Source of the DNA: Cladorhizidae sp. MBARI D1340-BT2
Taxonomy: Eukaryota; Porifera; Demospongiae; Poecilosclerida; Cladorhizidae
Length of the DNA: 64,000 nt
Direction: 5' to 3'
NCBI GenBank assembly: GCA_028752905.1
Contig: JAQNBH010000014.1
Location: forward strand, 33,632,640 to 33,696,639
The position numbers and the translations under genes are program-made. Below the pieces are notes generated by a model. It did not search any database. It was not told where the DNA came from and was given only the letters and a program-made list of their open reading frames with translations. Every line of letters starts with the position of its first letter. Position 1 is the first letter of the stretch. Below are positions 1 to 11,500 of the stretch, piece by piece.

Positions 1-1063
1 TGTATTAAACACTACCCCCGACAGAGGGTCACCTTGGTAGACACCTATCTTCAGAGGAATGCTTGGGGTAGACCACTCTGAAGTTAGGATGGTGGCTGCG
101 AGGTCTGAGTAAAGGGATTCTAAGATGGAGCAGAGTTGTGGGGGGGCATAGTAGTGTTTGAGTGAGAACTGGATGAGCGAGTGGTGGATGCTGCCGTATG
201 CATTTGCGAGGTCAATCCAGGAAACGGCAAGTGATTTATGTTTCTTTTGGGCCTCAAACAGGATAGTGGCTAGTTTGGAGTGGTGCTCAGTGCACCCTGG
301 GGTTGCTTTCAAGAAAGCCTTCTGGGTTGACCGGTCGAGGTAGCCATTTTCCAACATGTATTGAAGCCATCTGTTTTTGAGGATGGTAGTAAACATCTTC
401 CCAATGCAGGATGTCAGGGCAATTGGCCTGAAGTTTGAAGGGGTTGTTGGGTCTTCAGTAGCTGAACTCTTGCCAAAGAGTTTGATTCCCGCAAACTTCC
501 AAACTGATGGGACTGTTGAAGTAGTCCAACAACAATTGAAAAGGTCAACAAGGGCTCGAGTGAGGGAGGGGCATCTCTTGAAGATTCGGTAGGGAATTTG
601 ATCAAATGGGGAAGGGGTTGATGTAGAATTGGTGTGTCTGATGACCATTAGGACTTCTGCTGGCATAATGAGGTCTCCCTTGAATTCAGTGGTGGGAGGC
701 TTGGGGAGTGGCATCCAATCAGGTTTCTCAAAGGTTTTTGGGATGGATTTGTATGAATTGCTGAAGAATTTGAAAGCTATACCTTCAGAAAACTCTGGTG
801 TGACCCTGCTGGCAGCGTTGTGATCTAGAAGCTCATGGGTAAACTTCCAGAAATGTTTATGGCAGTGGTGTCTAGCTGACCTTGCAGATCGGGTTTCACT
901 CTTACTTTTCGACTTTCTCTTCAAAGCATTCTGTTGGCGAACTAGTTTGAAGAAATTTCTTGCAAAAGACTGGATCATATCTCTGGGAGAGCCTTCTCTC
1001 TTGACCTTCCTGAACTCTTTCCTTGCCTTATTCCTTAGCTCTGTTACCTTCTTGAGGTCACTC
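1..1063 (-). mobile_element. Non-LTR (LINE) retrotransposon reverse transcriptase, 5'-truncated fragment
   Basis: Read on the minus strand from about 1059 down to base 1, one frame stays open and runs off the window edge. It encodes a basic linker (KKVTELRNKARKEFRKVKR), then the RT fingers/palm: DQIPYRIFKRCPSL near 600, FRPIALTSCIGK near 410, the motif A-like VSWIDLANAYGSIHH near 200 (the Asp is a catalytic metal ligand) and motif B-like QGDPLSGVVFN near 20. The YxDD box would lie beyond base 1. The pattern matches LINE-type polymerases common in cnidarian and sponge genomes; I cannot fix the clade. The right end stops at an ACTC/AT microsatellite (1058-1088), as expected for a 5'-truncated insertion. 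No frameshift is visible in this part, so the copy may be fairly young. Confidence 0.87.
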
Positions 1064-1088
1064 ACTCACTCATATATATATATATATA
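1058..1088. repeat. ACTC then (AT)n microsatellite at the LINE truncation point
   Basis: A short run of CACT/ACTC units followed by (AT)n from about 1072 to 1088 marks the abrupt end of the reverse-transcriptase reading frame. The same ACTC motif is strongly expanded at 1527-1760. Confidence 0.8.
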
Positions 1089-1325
1089 AACTTCATTGAA
1101 TTGTAAAGCACAAGCACAAACAAAGCAATGAGGGGTGGAGTTATCCAAGCTCAGCTTGTCATAATGTTCTACAAAAACATTGCACAATCACTTGGCTCCA
1201 AACCGCAAATTAAGTGACCTTATGTCATGACATGCAGAAAAGCAACAATAAAACAAAAAAAATAAATGATTAAGCAATAGTGAAGGGATAATTAATTATC
1301 CTTTAAGGAAATATTTTAGTGATAA
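1089..1325. other. AT-rich intergenic/intronic stretch, nothing recognised
   Basis: Single-copy AT-rich sequence between two LINE fragments. It lies immediately 3' (in minus-strand sense) of the LINE C-terminal fragment and may be its 3' untranslated region. No coding signal seen. Confidence 0.4.
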
Positions 1326-1528
1326 TTATGGATTATTTTTATTTCTGCAGCACCAGATGTTAAAGGAGCCAATTATTGCTTCTCTAGCAGCTTGCACTAA
1401 GAGAATACGAGTCTTGGTTGTGGAGATGTTTAGTTCGACTTGAAGCTTTGTGAAACCACGTAGATTTGGCAGGCCACGTGAACCAATTTCCAATGTAATC
1501 AGCTTGGCGGTGTAGCCTGATTGCTGAC
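1326..1528 (-). mobile_element. LINE ORF2 C-terminal tail fragment
   Basis: The minus-strand frame (about 65 codons ending in TAA at 1326) contains SGYTAKLITLEIGSRGLPN and then IIGSFNIWCCRN. This combination (GY.A.L.T.E.GSRG..., then ...I.GS..IW..RN) is the conserved C-terminal end of many cnidarian/sponge LINE polyproteins. It belongs to a different copy than the fragment at 1-1063, because on the minus strand the C-terminal tail comes first. The 5' side is cut by the ACTC microsatellite. Confidence 0.6.
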
Positions 1529-1760
1529 ACTCACTCACTCACTCACACACTCACTCACTCACTCACTCACACACTCACTCACTCACTCACTCACACACTC
1601 ACTCACACACTCACTCACACACTCACTCACACACTCACTCACTCACTCACTCACTCACACACTCACTCACTCACTCACACTCACACTCACTCACACTCAC
1701 TCACTCACTCACACACTCACTCACTCACTCACACACACACTCACTCACACACACACACTC
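1527..1760. repeat. (ACTC)n / (AC)n microsatellite
   Basis: About 230 bp of ACTC units with interspersed ACAC dinucleotides. It abuts the LINE tail on the left and the 28-bp minisatellite on the right. Confidence 0.97.
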
Positions 1761-1970
1761 GAACCCCTCGCCAAGGTGAGCACACCTTGAACCCCTCGCC
1801 AAGGTGAGCACACCTTGAACCCCTCGCCAAGGTGAGCACACCTTGAACCCCTCGCCAAGGTGAGCACACCTTGAACCCCTTGCCAAGGTGAGCACACCTT
1901 GAACCCCTCGCCAAGGTGAGCACACCTTGAACCCCTTGCCAAGGTGAGCACACCTTGAACCCCTTACTAG
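1757..1970. repeat. 28-bp minisatellite carrying a splice-donor-like motif
   Basis: About 7.5 copies of a 28-bp unit with the core CGCCAAGGTGAGCACACC. On the plus strand (sense for the C2 gene) every unit contains CAAG|GTGAGC, a near-consensus 5' splice site. The only variation seen is CTCGCC versus CTTGCC. It sits in the intron upstream of the first visible C2-gene exon. Confidence 0.95.
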
Positions 1971-2379
1971 CAATGCTGTTCCCAGTGATAGCACACAAAT
2001 AAATAATGTCACATGACAACAGGACCAGCCACTATACTGGCTGTATTAGGCCTCCATCTGATGCATATGCTTTGCTGGCGCTGGCCCTACTCTATTAGAA
2101 TAACACTGTGCACAGTTGCTGAGATGGTGGGATTCGCAGAGAAGGCGTGGCAGAGAAGGCGTGGTCCTTGACTAGTGACGTTTTAAAACATTTTTTTTTT
2201 GAAAGTTGGTACTAGCCAAAAAATGGTTTGTGAGCTAACAACAGGGGTCACTATTTGGCGGGTGGGGGGGTAGAACCGCACCCCTTATTCTAATTTTGTG
2301 TCCACTGTTAGATATTTGATCATAACCAGACCTCTTCTAGTATAACGCTGTATAACGCTGTGTGTGTGGGTGTGTGCAG
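1971..2379. other. Intron sequence, no gene seen
   Basis: Mostly single-copy sequence with a short duplicated GGCGTGGCAGAGAAGGCGTGG motif split near 2140-2165 and a GT-rich acceptor tract at 2355-2379. No exon could be supported here. Confidence 0.5.
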
Positions 2380-2575
2380 AGAACGTGGAGGTGGTGTCGG
2401 TGGACCTGGGTGGGCAGACACCTGCTGTCTCCAATGTGAAGCTGGTGGACGCTCCCTCCCCTATAGCCACGCCCATTGACAACAACTCTGCTGTCACCAT
2501 GGTGGCAACCTTTGACCTCACAGTCCCATCACCTGACTCCCGGATAGTATTGCGTGCGAGAGTGGGTGGTAAAAG
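2380..2575 (+). CDS. C2 gene exon 1 (first visible): SMP domain
   Basis: The acceptor GTGTGTGCAG precedes it. It encodes NVEVVSVDLGGQTPAVSNVK and ends ...RIVLRARVGGK, matching the SMP strand pattern (V..vdlG...P.isnvk ... lv.rariGGK). It enters with two bases of a split codon and leaves with two (AAAAG|GTGTGA donor), so earlier exons exist upstream. Confidence 0.85.
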
Positions 2576-5500
2576 GTGTGAAGCATACATAGTGGCTCAA
2601 GTGTGAGTGATGACGTGTGTTTGTGTGTGTGTGTGTGTGTGTAGCATTGGTTGTTGTCACATGGTCTACGTGGAGAGTCTCTACATCTCTGGGACTCTGC
2701 AGGCTGCCCTGGTGGTCGACAAGAATCTCCCCTTCCCCCATGTGGCCAAGATCACGGGCACGTTTACCCACAAGTAAGTGACGATGACCTCAAATCTGTG
2801 GGCCATGCACACACGGCCCTGCTGCTTGCTGGAGGAACATGGCTTGGTTCAGGACCAGGCAGACGTGTAACTATGGGGATGCACATCTGATCTCATCATG
2901 ACCTTCTAGTCTTCCCATAGCAGCTGCAGATCACATGTGCTCACCAGAAAACCCTGCCTACATGTCCCCATAGCAGCTGCAGAACACATGTGCTCACCAG
3001 AAAACCCTGCCTACATGTCCCCATAGCAGCTGCAGAACACATGTGCTCACCAGCAAACCCTGCCTACATGTCCCCATAGCAGCTGCAGAACACATGTGCT
3101 CACCAGCAAACCCTGCCTACATGTCCCCATAGCAGCTGCAGAACACATGTGCTCACCAGCAAACCCTGCCTACATGTCCCCATACAACACCAGAGCCTCT
3201 GGTAGCAGCTTGGCATGAGTATTCCAGTCAAGTCTTCCTGCCATGGCTGCAGCAAGGAAAAAGCTGACATTCACAACTGCTGTCTTGATGCTCTCATTCT
3301 TGTTGATGGTCTGTTTCTGCCCGGCCTATTGTTTCTGGAAGCTCTTCACCGAGAAAGCTGCACAGGAACTTATGTGTAGTTTCCTTCACCTTGGAGACGT
3401 GGGTGCACCTATTCTTCCTTCACCTTGGAGACTGGGATGCACCTATGCTTCCTTCACCTTGGAGACTGGGATGCACCTATGCTTCCTTCACCTTGGAGAC
3501 AGGGATGCACCTATGCTTCCTTCACCATGGAGACAGGGATGCACCTATGCTTCCTTCACCATGGAGACAGGGATGCACCTCTGCTTCCTTCACCTTGGAG
3601 ACAGGGATGCACCTATGCTTCCTTCACCTTGGAGACAGGGATGCACCTATGCTTCCTTCACCTTGGAGACGTGGATGCACCTATGCTTCCTTCACCTTGG
3701 AGACGTGGGTACACCTATGCTTCCTTCACCTTGGAGACAGGGATGCACCTCTGCTTCCTTCACCTTGGAGACAGGGATGCACCTATGCTTCCTTCACCTT
3801 GGAGACAGGGATGCACCTCTGCTTCCTTCACCTTGGAGACAGGGATGCACCTATGCTTCCTTCACCATGGAGACAGGGATGCACCTATGCTTCCTTCACC
3901 TTGGAGACAGGGATGCACCTCTGCTTCCTTCACCATGGGGACAGGGATGCACCTATGCTTCCTTCACCTTGGAGACAGGGATGCACCTATGCTTCCTTCA
4001 CCATGGAGACAGGGATGCACCTATGCTTCCTTCACCTTGGAGACACGGATGCACCTATGCTTCCTTCACCTTGGAGACAGGGATGCACCTATGCTTCCTT
4101 CACCTTGGAGACAGGGATGCACCTCTGCTTCCTTCACCTTGGAGACAGGGATGCACCTATGCTTCCTTCACCTTGGAGACAGGGATGCACCTACGCTTCC
4201 TTCACCTTGGAGACAGGGATGCACCTATGCTTCCTTCACCTTGGAGACAGGGATGCACCTCTGCTTCCTTCACCTTGGAGACAGGGATGCACCTATGCTT
4301 CCTTCACCATGGAGACAGGGATGCACCTATGCTTCCTTCACCATGGAGACAGGGATGCACCTATGCTTCCTTCACCTTGGAGACACGGATGCACCTCTGC
4401 TTCCTTCACCTTGGAGACAGGGATGCACCTCTGCTTCCTTCACCTTGGAGACGTGGATGCACCTATGCTTCCTTCACCATGGAGACAGGGATGCACCTCT
4501 GCTTCCTTCACCATGGAGACAGGGATGCACCTATGCTTCCTTCACCTTGGAGACACGGATGCACCTCTGCTTCCTTCACCTTGGAGACAGGGATGCACCT
4601 ATGCTTCCTTCACCTTGGGGACAGGGATGCACCTATGCTTCCTTCACCTTGGAGACAGGGATGCACCTATGCTTCCTTCACCATGGAGACAGGGATGCAC
4701 CTATGCTTCCTTCACCTTGGAGACAGGGATGCACCTCTGCTTCCTTCACCTTGGAGACAGGGATGCACCTCTGCTTCCTTCACCATGGAGACAGGGATGC
4801 ACTTATGCTTCCTTCACCATGGAGACAGGGATGCACCTATGCTTCCTTCACCTTGGAGACAGGGATGCACCTACGCTTCCTTCACCTTGGAGACAGGGAT
4901 GCACCTACGCTTCCTTCACCATGGAGACAGGGATGCACCTATGCTTCCTTCACCTTGGAGACAGGGATGCACCTACGCTTCCTTCACCATGGAGACAGGG
5001 ATGCACCTATGCTTCCTTCACCTTGGAGACAGGGATGCACCTATGCTTCCTTCACCATGGAGACAGGGATGCACCTCTGCTTCCTTCACCTTGGAGACAG
5101 GGATGCACCTATGCTTCCTTCACCTTGGAGACAGGGATGCACCTCTGCTTCCTTCACCATGGAGACAGGGATGCACTTATGCTTCCTTCACCATGGAGAC
5201 AGGGATGCACCTATGCTTCCTTCACCTTGGAGACAGGGATGCACCTCTGCTTCCTTCACCTTGGAGACAGGGATACACCTATGCTACCTTCACCTTGGAG
5301 ACAGGGATGCACCTCTGCTTCCTTCACCTTGGAGACAGGGATGCACCTACGCTTCCTTCACCTTGGAGACAGGGATGCACTTATGCTTCCTTCACCTTGG
5401 AGACAGGGATGCACCTACGCTTCCTTCACCTTGGAGACAGGGATGCACCTATGCTACCTTCACCTTGGAGACAGGGATGCACCTATGCTTCCTTCACCTT

Positions 5501-8500
5501 GGAGACAGGGATGCACCTATGCTTCCTTCACCTTGGAGACAGGGATGCACCTATGCTTCCTTCACCTTGGAGACAGGGATGCACCCATGCCTCCTTCACC
5601 TTGGAGACAGGGATGCACCTCTGCTTCCTTCACCTTGGAGACAGGGATGCACCTATGCTTCCTTCACCATGGAGACAGGGATGCACCTATGCTTCCTTCA
5701 CCTTGGAGACAGGGATGCACCTATGCTTCCTTCACCTTGGAGACAGGGATGCACCTATGCTTCCTTCACCTTGGAGACAGGGATGCACCTCTGCTTCCTT
5801 CACCTTGGAGACAGGGATGCACCTATGCTACCTTCACCATGGAGACAGGGATGCACCTATGCTTCCTTCACCTTGGAGACAGGGATGCACCTATGCTTCC
5901 TTCACCTTGGAGACAGGGATGCACCTCTGCTTCCTTCACCTTGGAGACAGGGATGCACTTATGCTTCCTTCACCTTGGAGACAGGGATGCACCTATGCTT
6001 CCTTCACCTTGGAGACAGGGATGCACCTATGCTGCCTTCACCTTGGAGACAGGGATGCACCTATGCTTCCTTCACCATGGAGACAGGGATGCACCTATGC
6101 TTCCTTCACCTTGGAGACAGGGATGCACCTCTGCTTCCTTCACCTTGGAGACAGGGATGCACCTATGCTTCCTTCACCTTGGAGACAGAGATGCACCTAT
6201 GCTTCCTTCACCTTGGAGACAGAGATGCACCTATGCTTCCTTCACCTTGGAGACAGGGATGCACCTCTGCTTCCTTCACCTTGGAGACAGGGATGCACCT
6301 ATGCTTCCTTCACCATGGAGACAGGGATGCACCTATGCTTCCTTCACCATGGAGACAGGGATGCACCTATGCTTCCTTCACCTTGGAGACAGGGATGCAC
6401 CTATGCTTCCTTCACCTTGGAGACAGGGATGCACCTCTGCTTCCTTCACCTTGGAGACAGGGATGCACCTCTGCTTCCTTCACCATGGAGACAGGGATGC
6501 ACCTATGCTTCCTTCACCTTGGAGACAGGGATGCACCTATGCTTCCTTCACCATGGAGACAGGGATGCACCTCTGCTTCCTTCACCTTGGAGACAGGGAT
6601 GCACCTATGCTTCCTTCACCTTGGAGACAGGGATGCACCTATGCTTCCTTCACCTTGGAGACAGGGATGCACCTATGCTTCCTTCACCATGGAGACAGGG
6701 ATGCACCTACGCTTCCTTCACCTTGGAGACAGGGATGCACCTATGCTTCCTTCACCTTGGAGACAGGGATGCACCTACGCTTCCTTCACCTTGGAGACAG
6801 GGATGCACCTATGCTTCCTTCACCTTGGAGACAGGGATGCACCTATGCTTCCTTCACCTTGGAGACAGGGATGCACCTATGCTTCCTTCACCTTGGAGAC
6901 AGGGATGCACCTCTGCTTCCTTCACCTTGGAGACAGGGATGCACCTCTGCTTCCTTCACCTTGGAGACAGGGATGCACCTATGCTTCCTTCACCATGGAG
7001 ACAGGGATGCACCTATGTATGCTTCCTTCACCATGGAGACGTGGGTGCACCTTCACCTTGGAGATGTGGGTACACCTATGCTTCCTTCACCTTGGAGACG
7101 TGGGTACACCTTGGAGACGGGGTGCACCTGAATGGTACCCTGTATGTGAGGCACCTCAAGGAGAATACCAAACGTCTGTGTCAACTGATAACTCATACTT
7201 AGGGGCGGAGTCAATTTATAATGGTTAAGTTGGAGACGTGTTCTCTATTAGAAGATATGAATGTCCATATCAACCTTTGTTACGTGATGTTACATTATGT
7301 TACATGTGAAGACCAGATGTTTGGTTCTCTGTGAAAGTGCTGAAGGGATTGAAGGTCACCAATATTCCTTTCCTGAAGAGCTGGATCCACTGGTTTGTGA
7401 TGGACATGTTCACAACTTGTAGGTAACATGCATGTGCCTCTCTCTCTTACATGTAGATTTCATGCACATGCCTCTCTCTCTTCCTTACATGTAGCACGTG
7501 CCTCTCTCTCTTCTTACATGTAGGTAACATGCATGTGCCTCTCTCTCTTCCTTACATGTAGCACGTGCCTCTCTCTCTTCCTTACCTGTAGATGACATGC
7601 ACGTGCCTCTCTCTCTTCCTTACATGTAGCACGTGCCTCTCTCTCTTCTTACATGTAGGTACCATGCACGTGCCTCTCTCTCTTCCTTACATGTAGCACG
7701 TGCCTCTCTCTCTTACTTACCTGTAGATAACATGCACGTGCCTCTCTCTCCCCTCCTGTAGATGACATGTACGTGCCTCTCTCTCTTCCTTACATGTAGA
7801 TGACATGCACATGCCTCTCTCTCTTCCCTCCTGTAGATGGCATGCACGTGCCTCTCTCTCTTCCCTCCTGTAGATGACATGCACGTGCCTCTCTCTCTTC
7901 CCTCCTGTATATGACATGCACGTGCCTCTCTCTCTTCCCTCCTGTAGATGACATGCACGTGCCTCTCTCTTCCCTCCTGTAGATGACATGCACGTGCCTC
8001 TCTCTCTTCCCTCCTGTAGATGACATGCACGTGCCTCTCTCTCTTCCCTCCTGTAGATGGCATGCACGTGCCTCTCTCTCTTCCCTCCTGTAGATGGCAT
8101 GCACGTGCCTCTCTCTTCCCTCCTGTAGATGACATGCACGTGCCTCTCTCTCTTCCCTCCTGTAGATGCCATGCACGTGCCTCTCTCTCTTCCTTACCTG
8201 TAGATGACGGGCACATGCCTCTCTCTCTCTCTTCCTTACATGTATATGACATGCACATGCTCTCTATCTTCCTTACATGTAGATAACATGCACGTGCCTC
8301 TCTCTCTTCCTTACATGTAGATGGCATGCACGTGCCTCTCTCTCTTCCTTACCTGTAGATGACATGCACGTGCCTCTCTCTCTTCCCTCCTGTAGATGAC
8401 ATGCACGTGCCTCTCTGTCTTCCTTACCTGTAGATGACATGCACGTGCCTCTCTCTCTTCCTTACCTGTAGATGACATGCACATGCCTCTCTCTCTTCCT

Positions 8501-11500
8501 TACCTGTAGATGACATGCACGTGCCTCTCTCTCTTCCCTCCTGTAGATGACATGCACGTACCTCTCTCTCTTCCTTACCTGTAGATGACATGTACGTGCC
8601 TCTCTCTCTCCCTTACCTGTAGATGACATGCACGTGCCTCTCTCTCCCTTACCTGTAGATGACATGCACATGCCTCTCTCTCTTCCCTCCTGTAGATGAC
8701 ATGCACGTGCCTCTCTCTTCCCTCCTGTAGATGACATGCACATGCCTCTCTCTTCCCTCCTGTAGATGACATGCACATGCCTCTCTCTCTTCCCTCCTGT
8801 AGATGGCATGCACGTGCCTCTCTCTCTTCCCTCCTGTAGATGGCATGCACGTGCCTCTCTCTCTCCCCTCCTGTAGATGACATGCACATGCCTCTCTCTC
8901 TTCCCTCCTGTAGATGACATGCACGTGCCTCTCTCTCTTCCCTCCTGTAGATGACATGCACGTGCCTCTCTCTCTTCCCTCCTGTAGATGACATGCACGT
9001 GCCTCTCTCTCTTCCCTCCTGTAGATGACATGCACGTGCCTCGCTCTCTCTTCAACTTTCCTCTCTTTTCCTCTGGTCCTTGCTCCCTCCCTCTCTCCTA
9101 GTAGGCTACATAATTTAATAATTTGTGTGTTTTTTGCTGTTAACTGAATGACTGCCACATAAGAGCAAACTAGCCCTGGTGGGTGTGGTCTATGAGGGCA
9201 AACTCTGGTGGTGACTATGAGGGCAAACTCTGGTGGTGTCTATGAGGGCAAACTCTGGTGGTGACTATGAGGGCAAACTCTGGTGGTGACTATGAGGGCA
9301 AACTCTGGTGGTGACTATGAGGGCAAACTCTGGTGGTGACTATGAGGGCAAACTCTGGTGGTGTCTATGAGGGCAAACTCTGGTGGTGACTATGAGGGCA
9401 AACTCTGGTGGTGTGTATGAGGGCAAACTCTGGTGGTGACTATGAGGGCAAACTCTGGTGGTGACTATGAGGGCAAACTCTGGTGGTGTCTATGAGAGCA
9501 AACTCTGGTGGTGACTATGAGGGCAAACTCTGGTGGTGACTATGAGGGCAAACTCTGGTGGTGACTATGAGGGCAAACTCTGGTGGTGACTATGAGGGCA
9601 AACTCTGGTGGTGACTATGAGAGCAAACTCTGGTGGTGACTATGAGGGCAAACTCTGGTGGTGACTATGAGGGCAAACTCTGGTGGTGTCTATGAGAGCA
9701 AACTCTGGTGGTGACTATGAGGGCAAACTCTGGTGGTGACTATGAGGGCAAACTCTGGTGGTGACTATGAGGGCAAACTCTGGTGGTGACTATGAGGGCA
9801 AACTCTGGTGGTGACTATGAGGGCAAACTCTGGTGGTGACTATGAGGGCAAACTCTGGTGGTGACTATGAGGGCAAACTCTGGTGGTGACTATGAGGGCA
9901 AACTCTGGTGGTGACTATGAGGGCAAACTCTGGTGGTGACTATGAGGGCAAACTCTGGTGGTGACTATGAGGGCAAACTCTGGTGGTGACTATGAGGGCA
10001 AACTCTGGTGGTGACTATGAGGGCAAACTCTGGTGGTGACTATGAGGGCAAACTCTGGTGGTGACTATGAGGGCAAACTCTGGTGGTGACTATGAGGGCA
10101 AACTCTGGTGGTATGTATGAGGGCAAACTCTGGTGGTGACTATGAGGGCAAACTCTGGTGGTGTGTATGAGGGCAAACTCCGGTGGTGACTATGAGGGCA
10201 AACTCTGGTGGTGACTATGAGGGCAAACTCTGGTGGTGACTATGAGGGCAAACTCTGGTGGTGACTATGAGGGCAAACTCTGGTGGTGACTATGAGGGCA
10301 AACTCCGGTGGTGACTATGAGGGCAAACTCTGGGTGTCTATGAGGGCAAACTCTGGTGGTGACTATGAGGGCAAACTCTGGTGGTGACTATGAGGGCAAA
10401 CTCTGGTGGTGACTATGAGGGCAAACTCTGGTGGTATGTATGAGGGCAAACTCTGGTGGTGACTATGAGGGCAAACTCTGGTGGTGTGTATGAGGGCAAA
10501 CTCTGGTGGTGTCTATGAGAGCAAACTCTGGTGGTGACTATGAGGGCAAACTCTGGTGGTGACTATGAGGGCAAACTCTGGTGGTGACTATGAGGGCAAA
10601 CTCTGGTGGTGACTATGAGGGCAAACTCTGGTGGTGACTATGAGGGCAAACTCTGGTGGTGACTATGAGGGCAAACTGGTGGTGACTATGAGGGCAAACT
10701 CTGGTGGTGTGTATGAGGGCAAACTCTGGTGGTGACTATGAGGGCAAACTCTGGTGGTGACTATGAGGGCAAACTCTGGTGGTGACTATGAGGGCAAACT
10801 CTGGTGGTGTCTATGAGGGCAAACTCTGGTGGTGACTATGAGGGCAAACTCTGGTGGTGACTATGAGGGCAAACTCTGGTGGTGACTATGAGGGCAAACT
10901 CTGGTGGTGACTATGAGGGCAAACTCTGGTGGTGACTATGAGAGCAAACTCTGGTGGTGACTATGAGGGCAAACTCTGGTGGTGACTATGAGGGCAAACT
11001 CTGGTGGTGACTATGAGGGCAAACTCTGGTGGTGACTATGAGGGCAAACTCTGGTGGTGACTATGAGGGCAAACTCTGGTGGTGACTGAGGGAAAACTCT
11101 GGTGGTGACTATGAGGGAAAACTCTGGTGGTGACTATGAGGGCAAACTCTGGTGGTGACTATGAGGGCAAACTCTGGTGGTGACTATGAGGGCAAACTCT
11201 GGTGGTGACTATGAGGGCAAACTCTGGTGGTGACTATGAGGGCAAACTCTGGTGGTGACTATGAGGGCAAACTCTGGTGGTGACTATGAGAGCAAACTCT
11301 GGTGGTGACTATGAGGGCAAACTCTGGTGGTGACTATGAGGGCAAACTCTGGTGGTGACTATGAGGGCAAACTCTGGTGGTGACTATGAGGGCAAACTCT
11401 GGTGGTGACTATGAGGGCAAACTCTGGTGGTGACTGAGGGAAAACTCTGGTGGTGACTATGAGGGCAAACTCTGGTGGTGACTATGAGGGCAAACTCTGG

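Noticed and set aside
3243..7228. Giant repetitive protein genes in three overlapping plus frames
   Set aside because: The array is intronic in a well-supported gene, all frames are open only because the 34-bp unit lacks stops, and no non-repeat domain is present.
7713..9158. Open frames on minus with cyclic basic peptides (HVHVIYRREERE-like)
   Set aside because: Products of the 37-bp minisatellite on the strand opposite to the gene; no domain.
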